Part shown: piece after piece, positions 55,214-64,000 of the stretch
How positions within the stretch are numbered: position 1 is the stretch's first letter
Layout: each line of letters starts with the position of its first letter
Notes under the pieces: generated by a model
The model's database searches: none
What the model saw: only the letters and a program-made list of their open reading frames with translations
Told to the model about the DNA's origin: nothing
DNA from: Paracoccus maritimus
GTDB taxonomy: Bacteria > Pseudomonadota > Alphaproteobacteria > Rhodobacterales > Rhodobacteraceae
Length of the DNA: 64,000 nucleotides
Direction: 5' to 3'
NCBI RefSeq assembly: GCF_025195095.1
Contig: NZ_JANAVZ010000004.1
Span: 329,616-393,615 of the forward strand
Program-made: the position numbers and the translations under genes

Positions 55214-55219
55214 GCAGCA

Positions 55220-55579
55220 TCAGAATTTCAGCCCGCCTTCGCGCGCCGCATCGGCCAGTGCCTTGATCTTGCCGTGAAAGATGAATCCGCCGCGGTCGAA
55301 GACAACTTCTTCCACGCCGGCTTTCTTCGCACGTTCCGCGATCGCGGAACCGATCTTGGCCGCAGCCTCGACGTTGTTCTTGCCGATCACGCCGAAGTCC
55401 TTCTCCAGCGTGCTGGCCGAGGCCAGGGTCACGCCCTTCAGATCATCGATGATCTGAACCGAAAGGTTCTTCGACGAACGGTGGACCGACAGACGCGGAC
55501 GGCCGTTCGACATCGCCCGCAATTTGTTCCGAACGCGCAGGCGGCGCTTCTGGAACAGCTCTTGCTTTTTCAGTGCCAT
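55220..55579 (-). CDS. rplR: Ribosomal protein L18
   Basis: A 119-residue 5S rRNA-binding protein: [32 protein letters not shown] and [24 protein letters not shown] are the diagnostic segments. Twelve bases separate it from rplF, and a hairpin follows its stop. Confidence 0.97.
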   Translation of the reverse strand: MALKKQELFQKRRLRVRNKLRAMSNGRPRLSVHRSSKNLSVQIIDDLKGVTLASASTLEKDFGVIGKNNVEAAAKIGSAIAERAKKAGVEEVVFDRGGFIFHGKIKALADAAREGGLKF

Positions 55580-55591
55580 TTCATGCGCCCC

Positions 55592-56125
55592 TTACTTCTT
55601 CTTGCCTTCCTTGCGGAAGATATATTCGCCCTTGTAGCGAATGCCTTTGCCCTTGTAGGGCTCGGGCTGACGCCACTCGCGAATGTTGGCTGCAACCTGG
55701 CCGACCAGCTGCTGATCGACGCCTTCGACGACGATCTCGGTCTGCTTCGGCGCGGTGATCGTGACACCTTCCGGGGTCTCGAAATTCACCTCGTGGCTGT
55801 AGCCCAGGGACAGTTTCAGGGTCTTGCCCTGCATCTGCGCGCGGTAACCCACGCCCTGGATCTCCAGCTCTTTCTTGAAGCCGTCCGACACCCCGACCGT
55901 CAGGTTCTCGACCATCGAGCGGGTCATGCCCCACTGCTGCCGAGCACGCTTCGACAGACCGCGCGGCTTGACGAGGACCGTGCCCTCTTCGATCATCAGA
56001 TCGACGTCATCCGTTGCGGTGAAGCTGCGGGTGCCCTTGGGACCCTTTACCTCGATCGTCTGGCCCTTCACTTCGGCCGTCACGCCCTTGGGCAGTTCGA
56101 CCGGTTTCTTACCAATCCGAGACAT
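55592..56125 (-). CDS. rplF: Ribosomal protein L6
   Basis: A 177-residue protein of two L6 domains, starting [17 protein letters not shown] and ending with the signature [24 protein letters not shown]. It binds 23S rRNA at the sarcin-ricin loop and GTPase-factor site. Normal length; it follows rpsH by 12 bases. Confidence 0.97.
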   Translation of the reverse strand: MSRIGKKPVELPKGVTAEVKGQTIEVKGPKGTRSFTATDDVDLMIEEGTVLVKPRGLSKRARQQWGMTRSMVENLTVGVSDGFKKELEIQGVGYRAQMQGKTLKLSLGYSHEVNFETPEGVTITAPKQTEIVVEGVDQQLVGQVAANIREWRQPEPYKGKGIRYKGEYIFRKEGKKK

Positions 56126-56137
56126 CTGCTGCCCTCC

Positions 56138-56533
56138 TTAGAATACGGTGCAGAGGACTTCGCCGCCGACATTGGCAGTCCGAGCCGCTGCATCAGACAT
56201 GACACCCTTGGGGGTCGACACGATCGAAACGCCAAGGCCCTGACGGACCTGCGGCAGAGCCTGTGCGCCTGCATAGACGCGGCGACCCGGCTTCGACACG
56301 CGCGACAATTCCCGGATAACCGGGGTGCCATCGTGATATTTCAGGCCGATTTCCAGCTCTTTGTGGCCGGCATCGGTGGTGACTTCTTCATACCCGCGGA
56401 TGTAGCCCTCGGATTGAAGGACATCCAGAACCCAGGCGCGCAGCTTGCTGGCCGGGGTGCGAACGGTGGATTTGCCACGCATCTGCGCATTGCGGATGCG
56501 GGTCAGCATATCACCGAGAGGATCGTTCATCAT
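56138..56533 (-). CDS. rpsH: Ribosomal protein S8
   Basis: A 131-residue protein starting [20 protein letters not shown], with C-terminal [21 protein letters not shown]. In E. coli S8 represses spc operon translation. Two adjacent ATGs (56533, 56530) are possible; most relatives use MNDP or MSDP. Confidence 0.97.
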   Translation of the reverse strand: MMNDPLGDMLTRIRNAQMRGKSTVRTPASKLRAWVLDVLQSEGYIRGYEEVTTDAGHKELEIGLKYHDGTPVIRELSRVSKPGRRVYAGAQALPQVRQGLGVSIVSTPKGVMSDAAARTANVGGEVLCTVF

Positions 56534-56545
56534 GCTCAGTTCCCC

Positions 56546-56851
56546 TTACCAGCTGGACTTGACCAGGCCGGGGATCTGCCCCTGCGAGCCAAGCTCGCGC
56601 AGCATGATCCGCGACAGTTTCAGTTTGCGGTAATACGCGTGAGGACGACCGGTCAGTTGGCACCGGTTGTGCAGACGCGTCGCCGACGAATTGCGCGGCA
56701 GTTCGGCCAGCTTCAGCGAAGCCTTGAACCGCTCTTCCATCGGACGGGACTGGTCGTTGATGACCTCTTTCAGGGCCGCACGCTTTTCGGCGTACTGAGC
56801 CACCAGGCGCTCGCGCTTCTTCTCGCGCTCTACCATCGATTTCTTTGCCAT
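56546..56851 (-). CDS. rpsN: Ribosomal protein S14 (non-zinc form)
   Basis: A 101-residue S14 of the long, zinc-independent type: no paired CxxC motifs, one Cys only, in [20 protein letters not shown]. It ends GLVKSSW, as usual. It lies between rplE and rpsH with short spacers. Confidence 0.97.
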   Translation of the reverse strand: MAKKSMVEREKKRERLVAQYAEKRAALKEVINDQSRPMEERFKASLKLAELPRNSSATRLHNRCQLTGRPHAYYRKLKLSRIMLRELGSQGQIPGLVKSSW

Positions 56852-56870
56852 ATCTCTTTCCCTCCGCGAC

Positions 56871-57431
56871 TCAGCTGTTGAACGGCATGTTGAAATGCTT
56901 CAACAGCGACTTCGCTTCCGCGTCGGTCCTCGCGGTGGTGCAGATGATGATGTCCATCCCCAGAACTTCGTCGACCTGGTCGAAGTTGATTTCCGGGAAC
57001 ACGATGTGCTCTTTCAGGCCCATGGCATAGTTGCCACGGCCATCGAAAGAGGTGCCCTTCACGCCGCGGAAGTCGCGGACGCGGGGCAGCGCGATATTGA
57101 TCAGGCGATCCAGGAATTCGTACATCCGATCGCCACGCAGCGTCACCTTGGCACCCAGCGGCATTTCCTCACGGACGCGGAACCCGGCGATCGAGTTCTT
57201 GGCCTTGGTGATGACAGCCTTCTGGCCGGCGATCAGCGACAGCTCTTCAGCGCCCTGCTTCACCTTCTTGGTGTCCTTGACGGCCTCGCCGATGCCCATG
57301 TTCAGGACGATCTTGTCCAGACGCGGGATCTGCATGTCGTTCTTGTAGCCGAACTCTTCCTTCAGCGCCGCCTTGATGGTCTCGCGGAACTGCGCTTTCA
57401 GGCGGGGCGTGTAATTGGTCTTGTCCAACAT
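56871..57431 (-). CDS. rplE: Ribosomal protein L5
   Basis: A 186-residue 5S rRNA-binding protein. [20 protein letters not shown] and the C-terminal [24 protein letters not shown] are conserved. Its ATG shares a base with the rplX stop, so the two are translationally coupled. Confidence 0.97.
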   Translation of the reverse strand: MLDKTNYTPRLKAQFRETIKAALKEEFGYKNDMQIPRLDKIVLNMGIGEAVKDTKKVKQGAEELSLIAGQKAVITKAKNSIAGFRVREEMPLGAKVTLRGDRMYEFLDRLINIALPRVRDFRGVKGTSFDGRGNYAMGLKEHIVFPEINFDQVDEVLGMDIIICTTARTDAEAKSLLKHFNMPFNS

Positions 57432-57736
57432 CAGATCACGTCTCCCGTGGTCTTGGCGAAACGGACCTTCTTGCCGTCTTCCTCGCGGAAGCCGACGCGG
57501 GTCGCTTTGCCATTCTTGTCCATGAGGGCCAGGTTCGACAGGTCGATCGGCATCGCCTTCGGCACACGTCCACCCTGGCTGTTCTGCGACTGGCGGGTAT
57601 GGCGGATGGCGACGTTCACACCGTCAACCACGGCCTTGTTGTCCTTGGGCATGACGGCGGTGATTTCGCCCTGCTTGCCCTTGTCCTTGCCGGCCAGCAC
57701 GACGACCTTGTCGCCCTTTTTCAGCTTGGCAGCCAT
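57431..57736 (-). CDS. rplX: Ribosomal protein L24
   Basis: A 101-residue KOW-domain protein: [22 protein letters not shown] near the N-terminus, an assembly initiator for the 50S subunit. The ATG at 57736 overlaps the rplN stop (TGATG); a GTG one codon earlier is in frame but unlikely. Confidence 0.97.
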   Translation of the reverse strand: MAAKLKKGDKVVVLAGKDKGKQGEITAVMPKDNKAVVDGVNVAIRHTRQSQNSQGGRVPKAMPIDLSNLALMDKNGKATRVGFREEDGKKVRFAKTTGDVI

Positions 57737-58104
57737 CACAGCACCTCCGGCGCAAGCGAGATGATCTTCATGAAGTTCTTGGCGCGCAGTTCGCGCACGA
57801 CCGGCCCGAAAATACGGGTGCCGACCGGTTCGCCCTGGTTGTTCAGGATGACGGCGGCGTTACGGTCGAAGCGGATCGATGTTCCGTCCTCGCGCTTCAC
57901 TTCCTTGGCGGTCCGAACGACCACGGCCTTGCGGACGTCGCCCTTCTTGACCCGGCCCCGCGGGATGGCTTCCTTGACGGACACCACGATGATGTCGCCC
58001 ACCGACGCATAGCGACGGTGCGAACCACCCAGGACCTTGATGCACTGAACCCGGCGAGCGCCGGAGTTGTCAGCGACATCCAGATTGGTCTGCATCTGGA
58101 TCAT
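57736..58104 (-). CDS. rplN: Ribosomal protein L14
   Basis: A 122-residue protein: [20 protein letters not shown] at the N-terminus and [13 protein letters not shown] toward the end. Normal length. It lies 88 bases after rpsQ, a gap with an imperfect hairpin and a short GATCA-TTTC-TGATC stem (58166-58179) but no clear promoter. Confidence 0.97.
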   Translation of the reverse strand: MIQMQTNLDVADNSGARRVQCIKVLGGSHRRYASVGDIIVVSVKEAIPRGRVKKGDVRKAVVVRTAKEVKREDGTSIRFDRNAAVILNNQGEPVGTRIFGPVVRELRAKNFMKIISLAPEVL

Positions 58105-58192
58105 TTGGTTTCTCCCGACCTTTGGGGACCGATCCGGAATGTTTCGCGTCCGGCCCCAGGGTTTCGATCATTTCTGATCTGTGATGAAGGAC

Positions 58193-58438
58193 TTATGCCG
58201 AAGCGGCTTCGTCCGTCAGGACAGTCCAGCGTTTCGTCTTCGAGATCGGCGCACATTCGGCGATGCGAACGGTGTCCCCGACCTTGAACTGGTTTTCCGC
58301 GTCATGGGCGCGGAACTTCTTCGACAGACGCACGGTCTTGTGCAGCAGCGGATGCTTGAAGCGGCGCTCGACCAGAACGGTCACGGTCTGCTCGTTCTTG
58401 TCCGAGACGACCTTGCCTTGCAGGATGCGTTTGGGCAT
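58193..58438 (-). CDS. rpsQ: Ribosomal protein S17
   Basis: An 81-residue OB-fold protein: [20 protein letters not shown], with [19 protein letters not shown] as the family signature. Follows rpmC by 12 bases. Confidence 0.97.
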   Translation of the reverse strand: MPKRILQGKVVSDKNEQTVTVLVERRFKHPLLHKTVRLSKKFRAHDAENQFKVGDTVRIAECAPISKTKRWTVLTDEAASA

Positions 58439-58450
58439 GGGTCAGCCTCC

Positions 58451-58657
58451 TCAGTTCGCTGCAGCGGCATCGGCCGCTTTCTGGTTCAGAATGGTCTTCA
58501 CACGCGCCACGTCGCGGCGCACGGTGCGCATGCGGGCGGTGTTCTCAAGCTGACCGGTGGCCTGCTGGAAACGCAGGTTGAAGGCCTCTTTCTTCAGCGC
58601 GACAAGCTGTTCCTTCAGCTGGTCGGGCGTCTTCGATTTCAGTTCTTGCGCGTCCAT
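58451..58657 (-). CDS. rpmC: Ribosomal protein L29
   Basis: A 68-residue helical hairpin protein: [25 protein letters not shown], with the signature [23 protein letters not shown] precedes the ATG. A 202-base gap with two hairpins and a candidate promoter separates it from rplP, where most bacteria have a few bases. Confidence 0.96.
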   Translation of the reverse strand: MDAQELKSKTPDQLKEQLVALKKEAFNLRFQQATGQLENTARMRTVRRDVARVKTILNQKAADAAAAN

Positions 58658-58679
58658 TACGCGTCGTCCTTTCCCACAT

Positions 58680-58722
58680 CACCGGAGAGCCCCGGATTGT
58701 CCGGGCCACCCTGATTCCGGTG
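58680..58722 (-). other. Nested hairpin in the rpmC leader
   Basis: An outer stem CACCGGA (58680-58686) with TCCGGTG (58716-58722) encloses an inner stem CCCGGA (58691-58696) with TCCGGG (58700-58705). It lies 23 bases before the rpmC ATG on the minus strand, so it would form in the 5' leader if transcription begins in the gap. Confidence 0.4.
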
Positions 58723-58743
58723 GAGTTTCGTGATGAAGGCCTG

Positions 58744-58772
58744 CCCATACAGGCGGACCCGGAATTTTGCAA
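58744..58772 (-). promoter_or_regulatory. Weak candidate promoter for rpmC-rpsQ
   Basis: On the minus strand TTGCAA (58772-58767) and TATGGG (58749-58744) are spaced by 17 bases, directly after the second hairpin that follows rplP. Both hexamers match the consensus only partly. Confidence 0.25.
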
Positions 58773-58774
58773 CC

Positions 58775-58825
58775 CCTTTCCCCGGCGCGGCCGGGAAAAG
58801 GCAAACCCCGCCGTGTCCGGCGGGG
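58775..58825 (-). terminator. Tandem hairpins between rplP and rpmC
   Basis: Reading the minus strand from rplP: an 8-bp stem (58818-58825 with 58806-58813, loop of four, followed by TTTGCC), then an 11-bp stem (58791-58801 with 58775-58785, one G-U pair, followed by GTTGCAAAATT). They begin 35 bases after the rplP stop. The first has a short T run. Internal attenuation of the S10 cluster is plausible. Confidence 0.6.
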
Positions 58826-58859
58826 CCTTTGTCATGGCTTGCGCATCAGCGCAGCGTTC

Positions 58860-59273
58860 TTACCAGTCTTCGCGCGCGACGATGCGAGTCTGGACCGGCA
58901 GCTTCATCGCGCCCAGGCGCAGGGCCTCGCGGGCGATCACGTCGTTGACGCCGTCGATCTCGAACATGATCCGGCCCGGGTGGACACGGGCTGCCCAGAA
59001 ATCGATCGAGCCCTTGCCCTTACCCATCCGAACTTCGGTCGGCTTCGAGGAAACCGGAACATCCGGGAAGATCCGGATCCAGACCCGGCCCTGACGTTTC
59101 ATGTGACGGGTGATCGCGCGGCGGGCCGCTTCGATCTGACGGGCGGTGACACGCTCGGGTTCGGTGGCCTTCAGCGCGAACGAGCCAAAGTTCAGGTCGA
59201 ACCCGCCCTTCGCGTTGCCGTGGATCCGGCCCTTGTGCTGTTTGCGGAACTTGGTCCGTTTTGGTTGCAGCAT
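58860..59273 (-). CDS. rplP: Ribosomal protein L16
   Basis: A 137-residue protein: [40 protein letters not shown] around the arginine that is hydroxylated in some bacteria. It lines the A-site tRNA path. It follows rpsC by 12 bases and is followed by tandem hairpins. Confidence 0.97.
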   Translation of the reverse strand: MLQPKRTKFRKQHKGRIHGNAKGGFDLNFGSFALKATEPERVTARQIEAARRAITRHMKRQGRVWIRIFPDVPVSSKPTEVRMGKGKGSIDFWAARVHPGRIMFEIDGVNDVIAREALRLGAMKLPVQTRIVAREDW

Positions 59274-59285
59274 TTGTCGTTCTCC

Positions 59286-59996
59286 TTACCGGGCGTCGCG
59301 GCGCGGACCACGAGGAGCCGGACCTTCCTGCGCCTCGGCGGCCTTGCGGTCGCGAGCCTGCGGGTCATGCTCCATGATCTCGCCCTTGAAGATCCAGACC
59401 TTCACACCGATGATCCCGTACGGGGTCATGGCTTCGGCCAGCGCATAGTCGATGTCGGCACGCAGCGTGTGCAGCGGCACACGGCCTTCGCGATACCATT
59501 CGGTCCGCGCGATCTCGGCTCCGCCCAGACGGCCGGCGACGTTCACGCGGATGCCCAGTGCACCCATGCGCATGGCGTTCTGAACCGAACGCTTCATGGC
59601 GCGGCGGAACGAAACACGACGCTCAAGCTGCTGCGCGATCGATTCGGCGACCAGGGCTGCATCGACTTCGGGCTTGCGGACTTCGACGATGTTCAGGTTC
59701 ACATCGCTTTTGGTGAAGTTCGACAACTTCTTGCGAAGCACCTCGATGTCGGCACCCTTCTTGCCGATGATCACACCAGGCCGAGCGGCATGGATCGTGA
59801 CGCGGCATTTCTTGTGCGGACGCTCGATGATGACGCGGCTGATGCCGGCCTGCTTGGCTTCCTTCTTGATGAAGTCCCGAATTTTCAGGTCTTCAAGCAG
59901 AAGATCGCCATATTCCTTGTCATCTGCGTACCAGCGGCTGTCCCAGGTGCGGTTCACCTGGAGGCGCATCCCGATGGGGTTGACCTTCTGACCCAT
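59286..59996 (-). CDS. rpsC: Ribosomal protein S3
   Basis: A 236-residue protein: N-terminal [23 protein letters not shown], a KH domain with [12 protein letters not shown], and the S3 C-terminal domain [30 protein letters not shown]. The last residues are Arg/Pro-rich. Its ATG shares a base with the rplV stop. Confidence 0.97.
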   Translation of the reverse strand: MGQKVNPIGMRLQVNRTWDSRWYADDKEYGDLLLEDLKIRDFIKKEAKQAGISRVIIERPHKKCRVTIHAARPGVIIGKKGADIEVLRKKLSNFTKSDVNLNIVEVRKPEVDAALVAESIAQQLERRVSFRRAMKRSVQNAMRMGALGIRVNVAGRLGGAEIARTEWYREGRVPLHTLRADIDYALAEAMTPYGIIGVKVWIFKGEIMEHDPQARDRKAAEAQEGPAPRGPRRDAR

Positions 59997-60376
59997 TACG
60001 CTTGCTCCTCGACTTGGCGCACCTTGATGGTGATTTCCGAAAACGGCTTCATGATCTTGCCATAGCGGCCACGCGCCCGCGGACGGCCACGCTTCATCAC
60101 CAGGTTCTTGCCGACCCAGGCTTCTGCGACGATCAGGTTATCGACGTCGAGTCCGTGGTTGTTCTCGGCGTTCGCGATGGCGGACTGAAGGCATTTCTTC
60201 ACGTCGCCGGCGATGCGCTTGTGCGAAAAGGTCAGATCGGCCAGCGCGCGATCGACTTTCTTGCCCCGGATCAGCTGAGCCACGAGGTTCAGCTTCTGCG
60301 GCGAGGTGCGAAGCATTTTCGTCTTTGCGAAAGCCTCGTTCTCCGCCACGCGGCGCGGATTGTTTTCCTTACCCAT
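59996..60376 (-). CDS. rplV: Ribosomal protein L22
   Basis: A 126-residue protein: [26 protein letters not shown] and the exit-tunnel hairpin region [22 protein letters not shown], which is relevant to macrolide binding. Normal length. Follows rpsS by five bases. Confidence 0.97.
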   Translation of the reverse strand: MGKENNPRRVAENEAFAKTKMLRTSPQKLNLVAQLIRGKKVDRALADLTFSHKRIAGDVKKCLQSAIANAENNHGLDVDNLIVAEAWVGKNLVMKRGRPRARGRYGKIMKPFSEITIKVRQVEEQA

Positions 60377-60381
60377 GACGA

Positions 60382-60660
60382 TTACTTCCTCTTGGCTTTC
60401 TTGTCCGCCGCGTGACCGTAATAGGTCCGCGTGGGCGAGTATTCACCGAATTTCTGACCGATCATGTCCTCGGACACGTTCACCGGGATGTGCTTCTGGC
60501 CATTATAGACGCCAAAGGTAAGACCGACGAATTGCGGCAGGATGGTCGAACGACGCGACCAGATCTTGATGACGTCGGATTTCCCCGACTCGCGGGCCTT
60601 TTCCGCTTTCTTGAGCACATAGGCGTCAACAAAGGGGCCCTTCCAAACAGAACGTGCCAT
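60382..60660 (-). CDS. rpsS: Ribosomal protein S19
   Basis: A 92-residue protein: [44 protein letters not shown] and [23 protein letters not shown], all family signatures. It lies three bases after rplB. Confidence 0.97.
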   Translation of the reverse strand: MARSVWKGPFVDAYVLKKAEKARESGKSDVIKIWSRRSTILPQFVGLTFGVYNGQKHIPVNVSEDMIGQKFGEYSPTRTYYGHAADKKAKRK

Positions 60661-60663
60661 GGA

Positions 60664-61500
60664 TTAACGCCCCTTCTTCTGGTGACGCGACCGCAGGATA
60701 TACTTGTCGGTCGCCTTGTTGGTCCGGGTTTTCTTGCCCTTGGTGTCCTTGCCCCAGGGCGTCACCGGCGTACGGCCACCCGAGGTACGACCCTCACCAC
60801 CGCCATGCGGGTGATCGATCGGGTTCATCGCGACACCGCGCACGGACGGACGGATGCCCTTGTGGCGGTTCCGGCCGGCCTTGCCCAGGTTCTGGTTCGA
60901 ATGGTCGGCGTTCGACACGGCACCGATGGTGGCCATGCATTCCTGACGGACCATCCGCAGCTCGCCCGAGCTGAGGCGGATCTGGGCGTAGCCGCCGTCA
61001 CGACCCACGAACTGGGCATAGGTGCCAGCGGAACGTGCGATCTGGCCGCCCTTGCCGGGCTTCAGTTCGACGTTGTGCACGATCGTGCCGATCGGCATGC
61101 CGCTGAAGGGCATGGCGTTGCCCGGCTTCACGTCAACCTTGGTGCCGGCGACGATCTTGTCGCCCACTGCCAGACGCTGCGGTGCCAGGATATAGGCGCG
61201 CTCGCCATCTTCATAGCTGATCAGCGCGATAAAGGCGGTGCGGTTGGGATCGTATTCGATCCGTTCGACCACCGCGGCCACATCGAACTTGTTGCGCTTG
61301 AAATCGACGATGCGATACAGGCGCTTCGCCCCGCCGCCCTTGCGGCGCATGGTGATCCGTCCGGTGTTGTTCCGGCCGCCTTTCTTGGTCAGACCCTCAG
61401 TAAGGGTTTTGACCGGGCGACCTTTCCAAAGCTCCGAACGGTCGATCAGAACCAGCCCGCGCTGGCCAGGCGTCGTCGGTTTATACGACTTCAATGCCAT
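60664..61500 (-). CDS. rplB: Ribosomal protein L2
   Basis: A 278-residue protein: [35 protein letters not shown], and the peptidyl-transferase-proximal [20 protein letters not shown]. It is needed for subunit association. A 98-base gap with a strong hairpin separates it from rplW. Confidence 0.97.
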   Translation of the reverse strand: MALKSYKPTTPGQRGLVLIDRSELWKGRPVKTLTEGLTKKGGRNNTGRITMRRKGGGAKRLYRIVDFKRNKFDVAAVVERIEYDPNRTAFIALISYEDGERAYILAPQRLAVGDKIVAGTKVDVKPGNAMPFSGMPIGTIVHNVELKPGKGGQIARSAGTYAQFVGRDGGYAQIRLSSGELRMVRQECMATIGAVSNADHSNQNLGKAGRNRHKGIRPSVRGVAMNPIDHPHGGGEGRTSGGRTPVTPWGKDTKGKKTRTNKATDKYILRSRHQKKGR

Positions 61501-61544
61501 CTTTCTGTCTTCCGTTGCTTTGGACCGAGGTGGTCCGTTTCGTC

Positions 61545-61581
61545 CAAAAGATCAGCGGCCCCGGACGATCGCCGGGGCCGC
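61545..61581 (-). terminator. Terminator-like hairpin between rplW and rplB
   Basis: GCGGCCCCGG (61555-61564) pairs perfectly with CCGGGGCCGC (61572-61581), loop of seven, and on the minus strand is followed by TGATCTTTTG. It begins 17 bases after the rplW stop. It looks like an attenuator within the S10 cluster, since rplB and the genes after it must still be expressed. Confidence 0.6.
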
Positions 61582-61598
61582 AGATTCGCAGCCGTCTA

Positions 61599-61895
61599 TC
61601 AGAGTCCCGTCGAGACGTCGATAGTGTTGCCCTCTTCCAGGGTCACATAGGCCTTCTTCACATCGCTGCGGCGGCCAAGCTGGCCACGGAAGCGTTTCTG
61701 CTTGCCCTTGGTGATGGTGGTGTTGACCGCCTTCACCTTCACACCGAACAGCGCCTCGACCGCTTCCTTGATCTGCGGTTTCGTCGCATCGTTCGCGACC
61801 TGGAAGACAACGCCGTTGTTCTCCGAGGTCAGCGTGGCCTTTTCGGTGATGACCGGCTTGACGATCACGTCGTAATGTTCAGCTTTCGCGCTCAT
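61599..61895 (-). CDS. rplW: Ribosomal protein L23
   Basis: A 98-residue protein at the exit-tunnel rim, docking site for SRP and trigger factor: [24 protein letters not shown] and [23 protein letters not shown]. Its ATG overlaps the rplD stop by four bases. Confidence 0.97.
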   Translation of the reverse strand: MSAKAEHYDVIVKPVITEKATLTSENNGVVFQVANDATKPQIKEAVEALFGVKVKAVNTTITKGKQKRFRGQLGRRSDVKKAYVTLEEGNTIDVSTGL

Positions 61896-62512
61896 TTCAG
61901 ACGAGCCTCCAGGGCTTCGACACCCGCCCGCGTGATCACCAGCGTGTCGCGCTTCAGGATGTCATAGACGTTTGCGCCCATCGACGGCAGGATATCCACG
62001 CCTTCGATGTTGCGGGCGGCGCGGGCGAAGCCCTCGTTGACTTCGGCACCGTCGATCACCAGCACGCGCTTCCAGCCGTTTTCCTTGACGGCCTTGGCGA
62101 CGGCAGCGGTCTTGGCGTCGGCGAGGTTCAGATCCTCGACCACGACCAGTTCACCGGCATTCGCCTTCGCGGACAGGGCATGCTTCAGACCCAGTGCGCG
62201 CACCTTCTTCGGCAGATCGAAGGCGTGCGAACGCGGGGTCGGGCCCTTGTAGACGCCGCCGTGACGGAAGATCGGCGCCTTCTTGGAACCGTGGCGTGCG
62301 CCGCCGGTGCCCTTTTGGCGATAGATCTTCTTGGTCGAATAGCTGACATCCGACTTGCCCAGGACCGAGTGGGTGCCCGCCTGTGCCTTGGCACGCTGCC
62401 AGCGCACGACACGCTGCAACAGATCGCCGCGCGGGGACAGGCCGAACACCTCGTCGGCCAGCTCGATGGACCCGGCCTTGCCGGCGTCCAGCTTGATCAC
62501 GTCGAGTTTCAT
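61892..62512 (-). CDS. rplD: Ribosomal protein L4
   Basis: A 206-residue protein with the tunnel-constriction loop [25 protein letters not shown]. In E. coli L4 autoregulates the S10 operon; no comparable leader structure could be verified here. Overlaps rplC (ATGA) and rplW (ATGA). Confidence 0.97.
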   Translation of the reverse strand: MKLDVIKLDAGKAGSIELADEVFGLSPRGDLLQRVVRWQRAKAQAGTHSVLGKSDVSYSTKKIYRQKGTGGARHGSKKAPIFRHGGVYKGPTPRSHAFDLPKKVRALGLKHALSAKANAGELVVVEDLNLADAKTAAVAKAVKENGWKRVLVIDGAEVNEGFARAARNIEGVDILPSMGANVYDILKRDTLVITRAGVEALEARLK

Positions 62513-63375
62513 TCCTTGTCTCCTTCAGGCGCAGCATCGCCGTCGTCAGCCTTGTCGGACTGGATCGAGGCTTCGGCTTCCTTCAGCGCGGCTTCTTCGG
62601 CAGCAGCAGCCTCGGCCTCGGCGGCCTTGCGGGCGGCTTCTTCCTCGGCAGCGGCCTGGGCCGCGGCTTCCTCGGCGGCACGCTTTGCCTCTTCGGCAGC
62701 CGATTTCAGCGCAGCCGGATAGATCACGTTCTCGGGCGTCGCCTTCTTGACGGCGTCCTTGATGGTGACCCAACCGCCCTTCGAGCCGGGAACCGAGCCC
62801 TTGACCATGATCAGACCACGTTCGGCGTCGGTGCGGACGACCTGCAGGTTCTGGGTCGTGATACGCACGGCACCCAGGTGACCGGCCATCTTCTTGCCCT
62901 TGAACACCTTGCCGGGGTCCTGACACTGACCGGTCGAACCATGCGAACGGTGGCTGATCGACACGCCGTGCGAGGCGCGAAGACCACCGAAATTGTGACG
63001 CTTCATCGCGCCCGCAAAACCTTTACCGATCGAGGTGCCGGCGATGTCGACGAACTGACCGGCGAAGTAGTGGTCAGCCGTGATCTCTTCCCCGACATTG
63101 ATCAGGTTCTCTGCGGCAACGCGGAACTCGGCAATCTTGCGCTTGGGCGCAACCGAGGCCTTGGCGAAGTGACCGCGCAGCGCGGCAGTCGTCCGCTTGG
63201 CCTTGGCGACACCGGCACCAAGCTGAACGGCGGTATAGCCGTCACGCTCGACCGTGCGCTGATCCACGACTTGCAGATTGTCCAGTTGCAGGACGGTGAC
63301 CGGAACCTGACGGCCGTCCTCGAGGAACAGCCGGGTCATGCCCAGTTTCTTGGCGATAACACCAGTACGCAGCAT
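62509..63375 (-). CDS. rplC: Ribosomal protein L3 with long Ala/Glu-rich C-terminal extension
   Basis: A 288-residue protein. The core (about 1-220) is standard L3: [13 protein letters not shown] at the start, and [21 protein letters not shown], where Q150 corresponds to the glutamine methylated by PrmB in E. coli. Residues 221-288 form an extra tail, mostly Ala/Glu/Lys ([20 protein letters not shown]) and predicted as one helix, ending in an acidic stretch ([15 protein letters not shown]). E. coli L3 has 209 residues. The stop overlaps the rplD start, so the tail is truly encoded. Confidence 0.96.
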   Translation of the reverse strand: MLRTGVIAKKLGMTRLFLEDGRQVPVTVLQLDNLQVVDQRTVERDGYTAVQLGAGVAKAKRTTAALRGHFAKASVAPKRKIAEFRVAAENLINVGEEITADHYFAGQFVDIAGTSIGKGFAGAMKRHNFGGLRASHGVSISHRSHGSTGQCQDPGKVFKGKKMAGHLGAVRITTQNLQVVRTDAERGLIMVKGSVPGSKGGWVTIKDAVKKATPENVIYPAALKSAAEEAKRAAEEAAAQAAAEEEAARKAAEAEAAAAEEAALKEAEASIQSDKADDGDAAPEGDKE

Positions 63376-63386
63376 ACTCGCCTCCC

Positions 63387-63695
63387 TCAGACCTTGATCT
63401 CGACATCCACGCCGGCGGCGAGGTCGAGCTTCATCAGGGCGTCAACGGTCTGCGGGGTCGGATCGACGATGTCCAGCAGGCGCTTGTGGGTGCGGATTTC
63501 CCACTGGTCGCGCGACTTCTTGTCGATGTGCGGGCCACGCAGGACGGTGAATTTCTCGATTTTGTTCGGCAGCGGGATCGGACCCCGAACGGTCGCGCCG
63601 GTGCGCTTGGCGGTGTTGACGATTTCCTGGGTGCTGGCGTCCAGCACGCGGTAATCGAACGCCTTCAGCCGGATGCGGATATTCTGGCTTTGCAT
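63387..63695 (-). CDS. rpsJ: Ribosomal protein S10
   Basis: A 102-residue protein, also the NusE antitermination factor: [38 protein letters not shown] start, [35 protein letters not shown]. The frame is open 21 codons upstream, but the ATG at 63695 gives the normal N-terminus. It is the first gene of the S10 cluster, 186 bases after tuf. Confidence 0.97.
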   Translation of the reverse strand: MQSQNIRIRLKAFDYRVLDASTQEIVNTAKRTGATVRGPIPLPNKIEKFTVLRGPHIDKKSRDQWEIRTHKRLLDIVDPTPQTVDALMKLDLAAGVDVEIKV

Positions 63696-63778
63696 TCTTG
63701 TATCCCTCGGATGGGATTTCAGTTGAGAGGCAGACCCCGCACCACGCGAAGCCTGCATCGAACCGTAGTAATAAGCAG

Positions 63779-63867
63779 AGCGGCCAAATAGCGGCCGCTT
63801 TGCCCGATAGCAACCCCCTTTCGGGGGAAAATCTTGCGGATCGCGAAAGCCGCGCGGAACGCGGCTT
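63779..63867 (-). terminator. Three hairpins between tuf and rpsJ
   Basis: In minus-strand order: an 8-bp stem AAGCCGCG/CGCGGCTT (63847-63867) just after the tuf stop; a 5-bp CCCCC/GGGGG stem with a GAAA tetraloop (63814-63827); and a 7-bp AGCGGCC/GGCCGCT stem (63779-63799) followed by CTGCTTATT. They may end tuf transcription in part or precede a separate rpsJ promoter; no clear sigma-70 pair was found. Confidence 0.5.
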
Positions 63868-63880
63868 CCGGATCACATCA

Positions 63881-64000
63881 TCACTCGATGATTTTGGAGA
63901 CGACGCCTGCGCCGACGGTGCGGCCGCCTTCGCGGATGGCGAAGCGGAGGCCGTCTTCCATGGCGATCGGGGCGATCAGTTCGACGGTGAACTTCAGGTT
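63881..64000 (-). CDS. tuf: Elongation factor Tu, C-terminal end only
   Basis: The last 39 residues of EF-Tu, reading in from the window edge: [20 protein letters not shown] then [19 protein letters not shown] and TGA. This is the end of domain 3 and matches the family closely. The rest lies beyond the window. Its place before rpsJ is the usual tuf-S10 order; a second tuf copy elsewhere is common in this group. Confidence 0.95.
   Translation of the reverse strand, partial: NLKFTVELIAPIAMEDGLRFAIREGGRTVGAGVVSKIIE

Noticed and set aside
58105..58192. Terminator between rpsQ and rplN
   Set aside because: The GGGG/CCCC and CCGGA/TCCGG pairings are interrupted by an internal loop and the GATCA stem is short, so the evidence is weaker than at the other junctions.

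Overview
The window is GC-rich, densely packed alphaproteobacterial chromosome. It most resembles Rhodobacteraceae, probably Paracoccus or a close relative. The evidence is the aa3 oxidase operon order ctaC-ctaB-small ORF-ctaG-ctaE-SURF1, the protein sequences, near-universal 1-4 nt stop/start overlaps, and a tuf-rpsJ ribosomal cluster. I see no rRNA, tRNA, CRISPR array, insertion sequence, prophage or integrase, and no gene-free stretch longer than 300 bases. The genus call is inference from remembered family sequences, not from a search.

Layout. 1-7309 (minus): cytochrome aa3 oxidase subunits II and III with haem O synthase, Cox11 and SURF1, then thrC, an M16 peptidase and a partial acetyltransferase. 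7507-12938 (plus): tldD, dprA, topA. 12951-13676 (minus): a prephenate dehydrogenase-type gene. 13942-15976 (plus): a succinyl-CoA:3-ketoacid CoA transferase pair and an unknown protein. 16136-26422 (plus): the Tol-Pal envelope operon (ybgC, a sulfotransferase-like gene, tolQRAB, pal, cpoB) leading into tilS and ftsH. 26537-30093 (minus): a four-gene ferric-siderophore-type ABC importer. 30235-37752: pheT, a TM2 protein, a thioesterase, corA, csbD, a 2-hydroxyacid dehydrogenase, csaA-like, proC and a YbjN protein. 37948-48688 (plus): cobC, a three-gene amidoligase/transglutaminase cluster, a small secreted protein, ppk2, a PhzF protein and a TerB protein. 48694-52054 (minus): a three-gene operon resembling part of the gamma-glutamylated polyamine pathway, with a class V aminotransferase diverging from it. 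53380-54096 (minus): an exported protein. 54293-64000 (minus): the end of tuf and the S10-spc ribosomal cluster from rpsJ to rpmD.

Most notable points. (1) The 39080-45705 cluster encodes a transglutaminase-DUF2126 protein, an ATP-grasp/alpha-E fusion and a second transglutaminase. It is a predicted, poorly characterised peptide-tagging or peptide-ligating system, followed by a small Asn/Ser-rich secreted protein. (2) csbD has an upstream GGAAC-N17-CGTT element matching the alphaproteobacterial EcfG general stress promoter, plus its own terminator. (3) The ribosomal cluster is divided by strong hairpins at several junctions, stops at a terminator after rpmD, and encodes an L3 with a long Ala/Glu-rich tail. 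(4) A hairpin followed by a CCCCCCGAATACTTG...AAGAAGAA motif after scoB resembles a dispersed family of Rhodobacteraceae intergenic elements.
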